A stretch of 64,000 nt of DNA from Crambe crambe. Taxonomy: Eukaryota > Porifera > Demospongiae > Poecilosclerida > Crambeidae. The stretch covers positions 7,888,582 through 7,952,581 of the forward strand of contig OZ004583.1 in the NCBI GenBank assembly GCA_963924555.1. The letters run 5' to 3'. Shown here in pieces: positions 12,530 to 25,446 of this stretch. How positions within the stretch are numbered: the first letter of the stretch is position 1; each line of letters begins with the position of its first letter. The notes beneath the pieces were generated by a model that saw nothing but the letters and a program-made list of their open reading frames with translations, did no database searches and was not told the DNA's origin. The translations under genes were made by a program, and so were the position numbers.

Positions 12530-13600
12530 CCACAGCAAGTGGGAAAATCTCACTGCAGTCCCACACATGCAGTGACACTTTGTGTGTTTACTCTCAATAG
12601 AAGTGTTAACTCACTATGTGTAGCCAATAACCACAACCTTTCCCATGATTATTATTAGGTTCTGTCCCCCCCCCCCCCCCCCCCCCCTACATCCTTCTAG
12701 AAGCACCACCACAAGGGACCAGAACGTGCTGACAGGACGAGGGAACATGTTGACAGGATAAAGCAAAGGAGAGGAGGATACTATAGTGTGTTTACTCTCA
12801 ATAAAAGTGTTAACTCACTATGTGTAGCCAATAGCCACAGCCTTCATGCTCTGACAGGACGAGGGAACATGTTGACAGGATAAGGCAAAGAAGAGAGGAG
12901 AGGAGGACGCATCATGTATTTACATGAACCTCCTTTATAAAGCCAAGTTGAAGGTGGAAACTCTGGACTAGTCCCTGACAACAAAAGGAGGGAACAAGTC
13001 TGGACAGGATAAGACAAGTCAGAGGATATAGGAGGATACATACATCATGTGTTTACATCAACCTCCTTCTTTGTAAGTTGAAGGTGGAAGCTCTGGACTA
13101 GCTAACAATTAGGACAATGAAATCTTACTTATTCCTAGCCCATACATATTGTAGGTGACCACAGCAAGTGGGCAAATTTCACTGGCAGGTAGTCCCATAC
13201 ACAGTGACACTTCACTAGTGTGTTTACTCTCAATAGAAGTTCTTATGTGTAGCCAATAGCCACAGCCTTTCCCATGAAAATTATTAGGTTCTGCAGAAGC
13301 ACCACCATATTGACAGGATAGCTAGGGTGAAAGATCACTGTATGTACATGTAAGAAAAACTCTGGACTGACTGCCATGAGTACACTATAGCAGATTGCAG
13401 CCACACAAAGACATCCTGCTGGGGGGAACTTAAGTACAACCAAAGTGTACAACAGAATCAGCCGGTAAGGTCATTAAGGAAAACACAAGACATGCTTACA
13501 ACCTGGAGAGTTGATGTGGACTGACTGCCACAAGTATAAACACATCCTGCTGAGCTGAGTGGGGGAACTCGCGTACAACCAAAGTAGTGCAGATGGTGAT
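12530..13600. repeat. Locally duplicated block with mixed repeats
   Basis: The sequence GTGTGTTTACTCTCAATAGA followed by TATGTGTAGCCAATAGCCAC occurs near 12585, 12788 and 13220. CCACAGCAAGTGGG...CAGTGACACTT occurs near 12530 and 13158. ACAGGATAAGGCAAAG segments occur near 12750, 12875 and 13000. GTACAACCAAAGT with upstream ACATCCTGCTG occurs near 13430 and 13570. The block is a patchwork of nested duplications with a 23-nt poly-C run near 12665. Confidence 0.75.
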
Positions 13601-13654
13601 GAAAATGCACAACACATACCTAATTTAACGTACACACGCATTTACGCTTATTTG

Positions 13655-13855
13655 TAATTGTTGTCATTATCATTGTTATTGTTATTGTTGTTATTGTTAT
13701 TGTTGTCATTGTTGTTGTCATCGCTGTCATTGTTATTGTTGCCACTATTATTGTTATCACTGTTATTGCTGTTGTTATTATTGTTATTGTCATTGTTGTC
13801 GTTGTTGTCGTTGCTGTTGTTGTCATTGTTGTTGTTTTAGTTGTGGTTGTTCTAA
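13655..13855. repeat. TTG/TTA-rich trinucleotide microsatellite
   Basis: Imperfect TTG, TTA and TCA triplets continue for about 200 nt. This generates long but meaningless low-complexity frames on both strands. Confidence 0.95.
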
Positions 13856-14227
13856 CATGCTTCAATGAAACCATCTAATTTCAGGATAAAAGCCCTTAGG
13901 TAATGCAGTCATGTAGTAGATATGCATAATGCAACTTCAAAAGGAATGGCGAGTTTTTACCTAGAATTACTTGATGTCACAATTCTGGGAAGATGTCTTG
14001 TATTCACGAGAAAAGCTAACAGAGTGAAGCTGATCTCAGACTCTGACCCTATGATCATCATGACTCATGCAGTCATCCACAAAGCCTCACTGCTCCAGGA
14101 AGAGATTTCACACATCACATAGGAAGTCCAAACACGAAAGTCAACCCTAACAAGATTAGGATTAACCTCAAGTGCTAAACCAAGGTACCCGACATGTGGC
14201 CAAAAACATTGCAGGCACATAATTATG

Positions 14228-14510
14228 ATTCAATGAAGGGAGTACCACGTGATTCAATGAGAATGGAGGAGGGTTATCACATGATTCAATGAGAATGGAG
14301 GAGGGTGTATCACATGATTCAATGAGAATGGAGGAGGGTTATCACATGATTCAATGAGAATGGAGGAGGGAGTATCACATGATTCAATGAGAATGGAGGA
14401 GGGTTATCACATGATTCAATGAGAATGGAGGAGGGTTATCACATGATTCGATGAAGTATCAATGAAAATTGAGGAGGGAGTATCACATGATTCAATGAGA
14501 GGGTGTATCA
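14228..14510. repeat. 31-32-bp minisatellite
   Basis: About eight units of ATCACATGATTCAATGAGAA followed by TGGAGGAGGGTT, with GTAT/TTAT junction variants and two truncated final units. Confidence 0.92.
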
Positions 14511-15954
14511 CATGACTTGGGGGCGGGCACCATTGCACCATCATCATGGCAAGAATAGCTGCCAAAAGTGCAACCTCATGTTACAATCTAATATTGACAT
14601 ATCAATATTCAAGAAATAAAACGGGTACTGTTTCCAGTAGAAATCTGAATAATATGCATTTAGTAGTAAAAGGTAGATATTGTAATGATAGGGTTTATTT
14701 CACTGCTCTACTCCTTTCATTTCCTCATTAAAATATCATGTTGTCAGTGAATGAAAACAAGTAGGTACAGATCTGTATGTATGTAGTAAGAAATACATAT
14801 CATGTGTCACATATTGCATGTCACGTGATAGAGATTCAATTTGTAATGACTGGATGCAAATATCCTTTAACCCTATACCAACCAAATCAATCCATCAATC
14901 CAGATACCAAAAAGTAATTTCAAGTAGTTATTAGGACTGTATAATTGGATAGTACCACATCCAGACATTACTTGTTTGCTTGATTTTAAGTACGTAATTT
15001 TTCAGAAGGACATCACTTTAGAAAGCTAGAAAGAAAAGAAATAAGAGGAAACTGCACATGGGAAGGTGGAGGACATGCGTTTGTACGTACTTGTGAATCT
15101 TCACAATATTTACCATTTGAAGATGTTGGCACACAACACAACTATGGACATAAAAGGACCAAGCTACCACGTACAAGTACCTCATGCAAGGATGCACGAC
15201 GAAACACCAAAAACAGCAGTGATATCCCCCCCTAGGACATTTAGCCAGCAGGAAGATGATATAATACTTATAGAGTAAATGAAGTCCAATTGAGTAAGTG
15301 TTGAAGATTTCCTTCTCAGACTGATAAAGAAGCTTTCCTTATGTGTGCTCATGTGTTAAACACAGATTTCCTCCTGATGTTATGCTGTGGTTGCTTCTCT
15401 CTTCACTTGCCAGGCTTATTTTGGAACTAGTGCCAGTGGCGGTAAGGCACCAGAACCACTGTCTAGGACACACACAGTTCACAGTGAAACACTTGTAGAA
15501 GATGGAGTGAGAAGTTGACCTAGCAATAATTATGAAGTTAGTACATGCTAATACTTAATAACAGTGAAACATTTGTAGAAGAAGCTGACCTAGCAATATG
15601 AAGTTAATGTGGATTCCCTGAAAAACCTCTACTGGTCTCAAAAATCAATAAATATGTGCCCCATTGTAAATATGTATGTAGCTGTCAGTGCTAGTTCAGC
15701 AGAGTTGAAATGATAGGCACAGGGCAAGTACTTACATATGTGGCAAAACACTGGGGGGCAGGCCCTGTAATTAATAGCATCTGATCACACAGTATTGTGT
15801 AATGCGTTAAGAATACGTCTAGTAGATGAATCTGGTCTAGTAGATGAATGTGGTCTAGACGTATCTATAGATACTAGAAGCAAAAATAATAAAGGTCAAG
15901 GCCAGGACGGATGCACCTGACCAGACTAGGTACAGAGTGCATAAAGGTCAAAGA

Positions 15955-16082
15955 CCTCATGAATAATTTTGGAGTAATGACGTTTATCATTCTATGAACC
16001 TGAATAATTTTGCAGTGATGACGTTCATCATTCTATGAACCTGAATAATTTTGCAGCGATGATGTTCATCATTCTATGAACC
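15955..16082. repeat. Three-copy tandem repeat, about 46 nt
   Basis: Each unit reads TGAATAATTTTGCAGTGATG followed by ACGTTCATCATTCTATGAACC, with a few substitutions. Confidence 0.9.
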
Positions 16083-16420
16083 TTGTCTACCAAACTGCAC
16101 AATCACCTCATTTAATTAATTAATTGAGGAGGCAAAGTGCTATAATATTATATCAAATAATAAATGAGTGGAAATGAGCGAGGGTCTTTGCCTTAGATTC
16201 AGAGATTTAGAAGCTATTCCAAAGCAAGAACTGATGTGAACCAGAAGTGACTTCTAGCCTCAGAGAAAGAAAGGTCCAAGGATCAGAGAAAGGTCCAAGG
16301 GAAGGAAGGAAGGAAATGGAAACGAGACACTGTATATTTCCTCCCAACAACTATGCACCATGGTTTATTCCTTCCTGGTCTGAATTCTAATTATAACCTA
16401 CACATACATACGTAACTACA

Positions 16421-16466
16421 AATATACATACACATACATACATACATACATACATACATACATACA
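16421..16466. repeat. (CATA)n microsatellite
   Basis: Tetranucleotide CATA run. A 14-bp repeat (GTTAATATAACAGT, about four units) follows at about 16572-16626. Confidence 0.93.
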
Positions 16467-18542
16467 CTAGACTCTTTGGAGTATCAAAATGCTAGTCCAT
16501 TAAACCCAATTAACCATAATTCTTATTCCTTTGTTGCTTAGTTACAACAACAGACACTAGCTACATTATTAATATAACAGTGTTAATATAACAGTGTTAA
16601 TATAACAGTGTTAATATAACAGTTAATAAATCAACACAAAGTCTAGTAGCTGTTAACTTTAAAGTGAGCCAGAAATCTCTCACAGCTGCTCAGAAAGTGG
16701 CCAACTTTTATTATGGTATGGATAGGAGGTGTGTTGGGTCAATGGAAAGATAATATCCTTGTCCAAAGAGAATCATTCAATCACATATAATCATAGAATC
16801 CATGACCAAATGGTCTCAGTGACTCAGTTTGAATGAGGTATAATGTAGTGAATGTTGACAATGTGAAGTCCCCCCCCCCACCCCCCCCCCCCCCGAGGTA
16901 TTAAAGACACAGATTAAAACAGATCAAAAAAGATTGAACTTGAATGAACACACCAAACAATTGATCTCCGAGGCACCGAGAACGACCAATAAAACAACCT
17001 TTAAAGTTCACTGACATTTCTGAAACAGATCAAAGGACTGTATGTGTTGTCATATTGAACACATACAAACTCCATACTCCATCTAAAAACTTATATAATC
17101 ATGAACAATGAGTGTGTGTGACTGAGAGAGGAGTGCTTTCAATTCTTCATCCAATAGCTGCAGGCCCAGCATGCAGGAGCCGGAAATGGTTTCTAGAAAC
17201 AGGAACTCAGATTCTTATCAATGGAGGAGGTCAATGGTAATTAGTGTTTGAACTCATGGACTCTGAACCCCCAAAGGTCAGGTGTTCAAGATGTCCTCTC
17301 TGTCCAGGAGAAGGAAATGACCTCTGGAAAAAGAGGTCCTAACTTATAAGGGTTGAGAGTGCAAGTCCCAGGGATAGGGAGCTGGTGCTTAATTAACTAT
17401 TCCCAGTAACTTAATTGACCTCTGAAAAGAGGAACTTATTAATTAACAATTCCCAGTGACTTAATTTCAAGATGGAAATAACCTTTGAAAGAGGAACTTA
17501 ATTCTATTCCACCACTGACACATTGATGTCTCTATTGGGTGGTCAGGAGAGAGGTCACCTTTCACTCTGGGCTATCAATCACAAAGTGCCTATGCTTTAG
17601 AAGCAGCACTTGTATACTTGAACTCTGCAGGGCCTCGCTATCACATGGTTGGGAGTTTGAGGCCCAGCATTAACACAGCATCCGATTTGAGAACAAAAAT
17701 ACATGACCCAAAACCACGGTAAATACCCCCAGTATTAGATATTTTCCAAACCACAGTGCTAATTCAGGGAACTGTCCCAGCTGGTCCTCATTAATTTTTG
17801 TTTACTATAAATCTCTGGGAGTTACCCATCCAGTGTAGGTGGTTATCAGGTAACTGCATGTCCAAACCTTTTTTTGTACAATGTTGTATGTCCTGAAGAG
17901 TTAATTTCAAACCAAAACTCCCCAGGTGATAATGATCAGCAGGATCAGCAGTGACAATCCATTGACACTTTCCCATATCTTCCATATATGTGCAAGTATG
18001 TTTATAATCTATCCCATTGATTCCGGAAGTGCTTCAGGGTAACCTAGCTATTATAGCAGCTGCCATTGTTAATAGCTATGTTTCCCATGGGGCACACACA
18101 TCACCACCAAACTCAATCCCCCCCCCACCTCAAGGGATGATTACAATGTCTGAAATTCCACAGACTTGTGAGCAAATCACCAGCAGATCAACCAAAGACT
18201 CCATCCAATAAATACACCAAAATACCAAAGCCCCCATCCAATAGAATACCAAGCCCTCATCTAATGATATGATACCAAACCCCTTCCCCCACCCCCAATG
18301 AAATTCAAAATACCAAAGCCCCTATCCAATAACTACATAATTGAAGATGACAAGCACATGCACTTGAGTAGTCTAATAGTGGCCGCACAGAATGATAAAG
18401 TATTTTAAATGCAAGGAATAGTTTCTTAGTAGACGTATTTTAGGAGACATTCCACACCTACCTCCTGATCCTCTTGTTCAATAACTCTGTTGCCATGGAA
18501 ACCTGTTGGGGTGTCATGTATGGAGAAGTCCTTGGATGCTGC

Positions 18543-18546
<4 letters not shown>

Positions 18547-18636
<90 letters not shown>
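18547..18636. repeat. (GA)n microsatellite
   Basis: Uninterrupted 90-nt GA run. It creates serine/leucine-rich frames on the minus strand that are not genes. Confidence 0.97.
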
Positions 18637-18640
<4 letters not shown>

Positions 18641-19346
18641 TACTATAATAAAACCTCTGAACTGATTCACATTTTCCCCTGATATTATACATCAACCCAG
18701 TGAGCCATTTTCCCCCTTCTTCTCATGACAAGAAATGGTAAACGTCACTTCTGTGCAGGAGTGAAGAAATTACGTAATAGTGAGTGAGTGTGAACTCTTT
18801 GCCAATGAGACAAAGGGGATCAGTTCACAGAGATAATGGAGCTTGAAACTGCCGGTAGTATCAGTTAGCCACTTAAGTTACAAAGGACAGAAATTTGAGC
18901 ATGAACTTTTGGCACACACCAGAAAATCATCAGGAAGTTGAAATTTGAGTGTGAACCTTTACAGAAGGCTTTACCAGAAAAATACATCAAGATGGAAATC
19001 ATTATCAGAAGTATTGGCAGTCTTTTTGATGAACACAGTGATGGCATTTAAAGTGGTGGCTTAGCTGGCTAAACAGGTAGGTTTTGAGCAGGAATTTGAA
19101 CAATCTGAAAGTAATGTTCAGGTCATTGATCTCATTTGAGTGTGGTTAATGCAGCAATTACTACCAGAGACAGAGGACTAATGAGGACCTATTGCCGCTT
19201 ATTTCAGTGCAGTGGAAGTCATGTTTATGTCAGGGCTCTCAGGGAGGCTGCATATTGACAATCTCAAATCAGTCAACAGATATCAGTCAATCCAACAAAC
19301 TAAAAAAGGGAATGCCTGAGACTAATACTTCAATACCCAGTGGCCA

Positions 19347-20525
19347 TTGCAAGCTTCCTCTCTTATTGCATTAGGTCAACAGGCCATATTTATGTACACA
19401 GCTGATTCTATATATGGAATACCGAGATGAGTTAGTGCATGAATATCTGGTCAATTCTTCCTACAATTATCATGGCTTGTATGTTCCCTTCCATGTACTA
19501 GGAAGATGTCAGTTCATTCCATCTCCTTGTATCCAGTTCAGAGGTCAGACCTATCATTGTTTTGTAACAACTTGAATTGACCTTTACAAATTAGGCTGTG
19601 TAAACAACCAGAATTGAATATTCAGAGGTTATTGTTGTTGCCCAGTAACAATAACTTTTTAAGGTGGCCTTTACAATTAGGCTGTGTAAACAGTTACTAA
19701 AGGTCAACGCTAGCTACCCTTAGCAACCACCTCAAGGTCATATGTCCAGCTGCTTAGTTACAAAAGGTCAATGCCAGCTACACAGAAGGCAGCTACCCTT
19801 AACAATGCACCTCAAGGTCAGCAGCCAATGGTAACTGTATTATGCCGATCTGGGTAACCTCATACAGCCTAATTTGTAAAGATCAATTCAAGTTATTACA
19901 GAACAATGATAGGTCTGACCTCTGAAATGGATACAAGGAGATGAAATGGATACAAGGAGATGGAATGAACTGATGAATATCACATCTTCACCACCTACAG
20001 GTAGCTAATAGGAATAAGGCAGTGCTGGAATAAGGCAGTGCTGGAATAAGGAATAAAGCAGTGTTATTATCAATAAGGCAGTGCTGGAATAAAGCAGTGT
20101 TATTATCAATAAGGCAGTGCTGGAATAAGGCAGTGCTGGAATAAGGAATAAAGCAGTGTTATTATCAATAAGGCAGTGCTGGAATAAAGCAGTGTTATTA
20201 TCAATAAGGCAGTGCTGGAATAAGGCAGTGCTGGAATAAGGAATAAAGCAGTGTTATTATCAATAAGGCAGTGCTGGAATAAAGCAGTGTTATTATCAAT
20301 AAGGCAGTGCTGGAATAAGGCAGTGCTGGAATAAGGCAGTGCTGGAATAAAGCAGTGTTATTATCAAAAGGAAGGGAACATACAAGCCATGATAATTGTA
20401 GGAAGAATTGACCAGATAAAATGGCAATGGGCCATATTCATGCACTAAGTCATTCCATATATTGAACCGGCTGTGTACATAGATACGGCCTGTTGACTTA
20501 ATACTATAAGAGAGGAAGCTTGCAA
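19347..20525. repeat. Nested foldback element with internal minisatellite
   Basis: Outer arms 19347-19492 and 20370-20525 are imperfect reverse complements (TTGCAAGCTTCCTCTCTTAT against its complement at the far end; GGAAGGGAACATACAAGCC at the inner side). An inner pair pairs about 19511-19600 with about 19864-19971. Between the inner and outer right arms is a minisatellite (about 20016-20355) built from GGAATAAGGCAGTGCT and GGAATAAAGCAGTGTTATTA units in a higher-order pattern. Long inverted ends with internal tandem repeats resemble foldback transposons. No transposase was seen. Confidence 0.8.
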
Positions 20526-21770
20526 AGGCTACAGCCTAATTGTAAAGGCCACCTGAAAAAGTTATTGTCACCAAGGACAGTCGTTCAAGGTTCCATACAG
20601 AGGTAGGGGTGTCCTGGGATTCCCCCTTCTAGCTAGAGTTTACACACCCCAGGAATCTCAATACCCTTTTCAGTCACTTCTCTAAATAAGGTCACTTGAA
20701 ATTTTGCTTAAATAATAATAGTGGTTGTGGAGCCAGATGCAAACTTTCCACAACTCAGATTTGTTTTCCCTCTCCAGTAAAAAATTTTTTGTATGAAACT
20801 CCGACTTCATTGATTGATAATCATTTCCACGTAATGGCTAGAAGAAGATGAGCAACAGTTATACACTCCCCAACTCTCCAGTATGTACAAAATATAGCTT
20901 ATTAGTTAGATCCATGCTTAAATCCATGAAATGGTTTGAGGGGGAAGTCACAAGTCATAACAGATGGTAATGTGTTCTAGAATGTATAGATACCATGGAA
21001 ATGCACTGTGGGGAGTGAAACATGACATCACTGTATCGGCAAAGGACAGAATCAGAAGAATGTACGATATATATATATATATATATTAGTAGCACCTTCT
21101 CATTCGACCCCTAGTGGCTCACTTTGCTCAAAATAAAAAGGACGGAGTATTTTAGTCTGCATAAAGTCTGTTTTGAGTATGCTGTCTGCTGTCAATCATC
21201 CTGATAAGTAGTCCTCAAAGCATTCCTACACTTGCGTAAGTCTCATGATGAGAATGACGATCACACACAAATGCACCTACGTACATACAATCCAGAGCCA
21301 CCTGGATACAAGAGGAGAGTGAATGTATAATCATGGCATTCCACAAGAAGTGAAGAACTAGTCAAGTATGTAACAACCAGGCCTGGTCTAGCAATACATA
21401 CATCATGAAGGCTTTTCTATAGCCACGGTGTTCAATGTTATGCTGGAATCCTAAAATTCTCTACCATACAAATTTTCCTTTCTCTGGCACAAGCCTTGAA
21501 GGTACATGTTATGATTGATCCCTTCATCTCTCTATCCTCATTTGTAATTATTACAATTTCAATCTTTTTGCAATAATAATATTATTGTTATTAAGAACAG
21601 GCCTACACAGTCATAGCCAATCTATGCATCCTCCCCCTCTTAGCTACATGTGTACAGAGGCCATCTAATTGACATAACACAACTAGAAGTTTATTTATCA
21701 ATGACCAGAATAGTTAGTACTGTAACAGTGGGAACCCCTAAATGTGGATTCCCTGAAATGCTCAATGGAA

Positions 21771-22240
21771 CACCTTTCTTAAATCATTGCGATGACTTGA
21801 GAAAGGTATAATTTCACTCAGACAGCAAGTTCTTGTGACAGAGGCCTCAATAAAACACCTTTCTCAAATCATTTGTGATGATTTGAGAAAGGTGTAATTT
21901 AGCAAGAATTATTATGTAGGCATGTGCAAGCAGTAACAACCTCTGAATGTGGACCAGTAACATATGAAATATAAATTTGGAATCAAAAATTGGCAGATTT
22001 TGATACCACCTGAAATTATTATGCTTCAATTTGGTCAAAACTTGAAATTACACCTTTCTCAAATCATTGCGATGATTTGAGAAAAGGTGATAATGAAATT
22101 TCAGAAAGGTATCAAGACCTAATCCAAAGCCAATTTAGATTGTTCCAAAATTACATTTCGTATGTAACTTTAACAGTAATCTTGTTACTGGTCCACACAT
22201 TCAGAGGTTGTTACTGCTTGTATGTACGTACATGCCTACA
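21771..22240. repeat. Palindromic element with three repeated stem-loops
   Basis: Three stem-loops with the stem CACCTTTCTCAAATCA and a GCGATG-type loop lie at 21771-21807, 21856-21894 and 22051-22088. The third is the axis of a larger inverted repeat: 21915-22050 (TGTAGGCATGTGCAAGCAGT onward) against 22089-22240. The right arm carries a small extra TATGTACGTA. Likely a MITE family with a recombining hairpin. Confidence 0.8.
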
Positions 22241-22604
22241 TTGTAACTCCAGGCTATTACTGTCCCTTGCAGTGACTATGACATCAATCTGCAACAGACA
22301 ATATTGGCTAATAATAATGATTGTTGTGTGTTACTGAACCTTTGACCTGGAAGTGGAACTAATATTGCAATTTCAGGCCAAGAGACTACACACTATAATA
22401 TTTATGACTATATAATAACATATACTGCTTGGGAGGTTTCTGAATCACTTGCACTTATACATTGAAACCGACAAAACAGTACTCAATAGGAGGAGACGGT
22501 TAGAGGAACACTAGTCTTGTACATACGTATGCCCTTGAGGATTACATCATTGCTACAGCATGAGATCAAGAAAGGAAACAGTCCGAATAAAGTAGGAAAA
22601 ATGT

Positions 22605-22855
22605 AACTCGATAATTATCGTGAAATGCTATCTTATATAATTATTTCAAGTGAAATTATAAAATTACTTGCTCTAATTACTACAAATAGTTCAATTCAAA
22701 GACTGAAAAAAACAAACACTCGAGAATCATGAAATGCTATTACTTATACATTTCAAGTGAAATTATAAAATTACTTGCTCTAATTGCACAATAATGAGAA
22801 CAAAATAGCTCCTCGTTACTTCAGCTCAGAGACTGAAAAAACAAATGAGTTACTA
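22605..22855. repeat. Direct duplication, about 115-nt unit
   Basis: Two copies share GAAATGCTAT...ATTTCAAGTGAAATTATAAA followed by ATTACTTGCTCTAATT and AGACTGAAAAAA. The second copy has a small insertion. Confidence 0.8.
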
Positions 22856-22974
22856 AGAATTGCACTGTACATGCTTGCACATGCTTGCACATGCTTGGAG
22901 GATAAGTTATGCCCTTGTGTCATGTATTTTCCTTTAAGGAACTATTACTATTGGTGCCCATAAGTACACAAGTG

Positions 22975-23165
22975 CTTGAAGAACAACATTCTTGGCTGCT
23001 CAAGTGTTTTCTCGTAGCAGCTTTTCGCTCGGAGGAATAAAATTCTTGGCTTCTCGAGTGTTTCTCATAACAACCTTTCACTAATACAGCTAATGCTCAA
23101 GGAACAAAGTTCTTGGCTTCCTCGTCACTCAGGTTTATCCGGTAGATGCTCGAGGAACGACAGTA
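22975..23165. repeat. Diverged tandem repeat, about 60-nt unit
   Basis: Units contain GCTCGAGGAACAAAGTTCTT followed by GGCTTCTCGAGTGTTT. Three to four degenerate copies. Confidence 0.65.
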
Positions 23166-24732
23166 TCCAACTAAAATAATGCAGCTCTGTATATCTAAAA
23201 TTTCCAAGAGGAAGTGTTGCACACACAGAATTATGAAGTAACCAATACCCTTCCTTGTGTACATGTACCCTTTCATATGTGACCTCGATGGTTAAAAATA
23301 CCACATACATAGTATTGAAGATATGGACCTTTACCCTTAAAATAAAGAGGAGGAAGAAGGTGATTATAGCTAAATCCGTAAGGGCTATCACTATAGGAAT
23401 TGAGAGAGTTGATAAATAAAGTCCTAAGAGGAAGCCAATTAGCCAGCTGTGTATACACACGCACATCTCATGTAGTCAAATGTTGGTACTTCTTATCACG
23501 GAAATAACACAAAGGGATCCCATACAATGGTGTCTTCTACCAGGTGTGTCCTTTGTTGTGACACTGCAGATAAAACCAAAGGCACAATACGTTCCAAATG
23601 AACCTAGCAACCGCTTCTTAGAACCTAGCAACCGCTTCTTATTTTAGCTTCTAGGCGAAGGAGGAGAAGAAGAGGAGGTTTGGCAGCCCATTGGAAACCA
23701 AAAGAGGCTTCACCCCACAAATATGGCGAGGTTGCCATGGAACAGCTTCCAGAGTGGCGCTCTGTCATGTATATCATACCTAGCTACACACCCTAGGAAA
23801 TTGCACAGGGGGGATGGAATTTGTGGTTTTATTTATGGCTTATACTTCAATTAAAGCAAGGTCACACGATATGTGATCAAGTAAAAGCATAATTACTATT
23901 TCCCAACTCGTGCTAGGTTATGTGGAATACCAGAGATGATAAAATACAGATCGAGTGAACTCATTCCTGACAGATAAGGCAATGGAAAACCACACAATCC
24001 AAAAACAACACAACATTAAAAATGTGGCCAGGACAAGGGGATTGATTTAATAGCACAAAAATGTTTTCCTCCTACAATTTTAATTGTGGTATTACTGCTG
24101 GCACAATGAAGAGATTCATACTAAGGCCAGTTATGCCATAACAACCATAATTATAATAATACTTTCATTTTCTGGATGTAGGTTTCTCCAAACTCAAAAA
24201 GGAAATAACAATTAGCACATGTACATGTACATATATTAGCACATGTACATGTATATATAATAGGGTGGAAATGCTTAAACACACACACTTTATACTTTAA
24301 AGGAAAGAATTGGGATTAACTCTACAACTGTAAGTTCACTGCACTGGCTTATTATTATTGGACCTTGGTATATCATTGGTCTCATTCCCAGGCTCTCGGT
24401 GAAGCGGAAATGTGGGGCAGTTCACCCAGAGCAGTGTAGCTTGAGTGTTCAGTTCTTATCAAAACAGTCAACAAAGCACTTCACTATGATGATAGTGAGC
24501 CAAAGCTCAGACTCCTTGTGGCATTGTCACTCGCTGTGTGTGGAGTGTTTTTGTCACTGCTACAATGATGTCTTATATCCTTGAGACAGTGGTCATGTTG
24601 GGTCTCCTTGACTAACCACGGATCATGAACTCATCTCTATACAGTAGCCACTGAGTCACAAAATCAAGTAGAAAGTTAGACTTGTTTGTCGGTCAGAACT
24701 AAAAACTCTTAATTAGCCACTCGAAAGTTTGG

Positions 24733-24766
<34 letters not shown>

Positions 24767-25203
24767 ATTCAATTTTAGCAGCCCACACACACACATCCCA
24801 ACCATACTGACACACCTCAAACTCCCATTAACTTGGAGTACATGATATATAAACAAACTACCACTGAAACACCATCAGGAGAGCCAATGAACCTCTTAAT
24901 GGCATCAGATATCACATTACACAAATCTCAAATCATAACATGAAATAATCGCTGACTTTGCATGCAGGTTTGACCTGCATGCAGCTCAGGTGGTAATGAC
25001 TAGTCAGTGCATTGCTTTTATGGATGTGTGTATAATGCATATACACTTGAGACAACCACAGCACAATGAATATCCATATCCTCTTCCTCTATGATAATAT
25101 TCATCTTCTGGCCAGTACACCACTATAGTTGCAATTAGATTCAGCGTCTCCAAAAAAAGGTCACAACTCTGTTTCACGTCACTCGCTCATGTACACCACT
25201 CAC

Positions 25204-25446
25204 TTATCCACACCATAAACAGCATGTACCTTGGTGGTGGTTCTCAGTACATGTTCCATGATCCATTTCACAGACCAATCAGCTTCGGGTACTCCTTCCA
25301 CCTCCAAGATGTGCCTCCATCGAGAGGAAAACACACTCACACGCCATCTCCTCCCTTTCTTACTTGCATATGCACCTCTCAGAGTCTGCAGCTGCCTACC
25401 CACCACAGAGCACTGACTAGGAATTGACCCTAAGGATTGCTCATGG
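25204..25446 (-). CDS. Plausible isolated coding exon, product unknown
   Basis: A 243-nt open segment on the minus strand is bounded by a good acceptor (CTTTTTTCCAG, ending at 25447) and a consensus donor (GTGAGTGG, starting at 25203). It encodes 80 whole codons with one leftover base at the 5' end and two at the 3' end. The peptide is compositionally normal and rich in W and R: KKGRRWRVSVFSSRWRHILE, then GVPEADWSVKWIMEHVL. That looks more like a conserved globular domain than random translation, but I do not recognise the family. No partner exon was identified within about 1 kb either side. It could be an exon of a long-intron gene or a retained fragment. Confidence rests on the splice sites and composition only. 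Confidence 0.42.

Larger units (their letters stand above)
4970..25200. other. 20-kb gene-poor stretch dominated by repeats
   Basis: I could not support any gene here on either strand. Open frames are under 115 codons, lack recognisable domains, and many arise from microsatellites or palindromes. Examples are poly-Leu/poly-Thr frames at 13620-13874 and poly-Ser/Leu frames at 18426-18695. Individual repeats are listed separately. The stretch also holds poly-C runs at about 5918-5935, 12665-12687 and 16868-16895. Isolated exons of long-intron genes could be hidden here. Confidence 0.5.

Noticed and set aside
13620-13874. Threonine/leucine-rich proteins on both strands
   Set aside because: Direct translation of TTG/TTA microsatellite DNA. 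The same holds for 18426-18695 (GA repeat) and 34507-34740 (ATT repeat).
23125-23466. 113-codon hydrophobic minus-strand frame as a membrane protein
   Set aside because: Hydrophobicity arises from AT-rich DNA. No conserved motif, signal peptide context or splice sites; it overlaps the end of a tandem repeat.
24399-24584. Cys/His-rich 61-codon + frame after a possible acceptor
   Set aside because: Cys and His spacing fits no zinc-binding domain I know and there is no donor or partner exon. Too weak to call.
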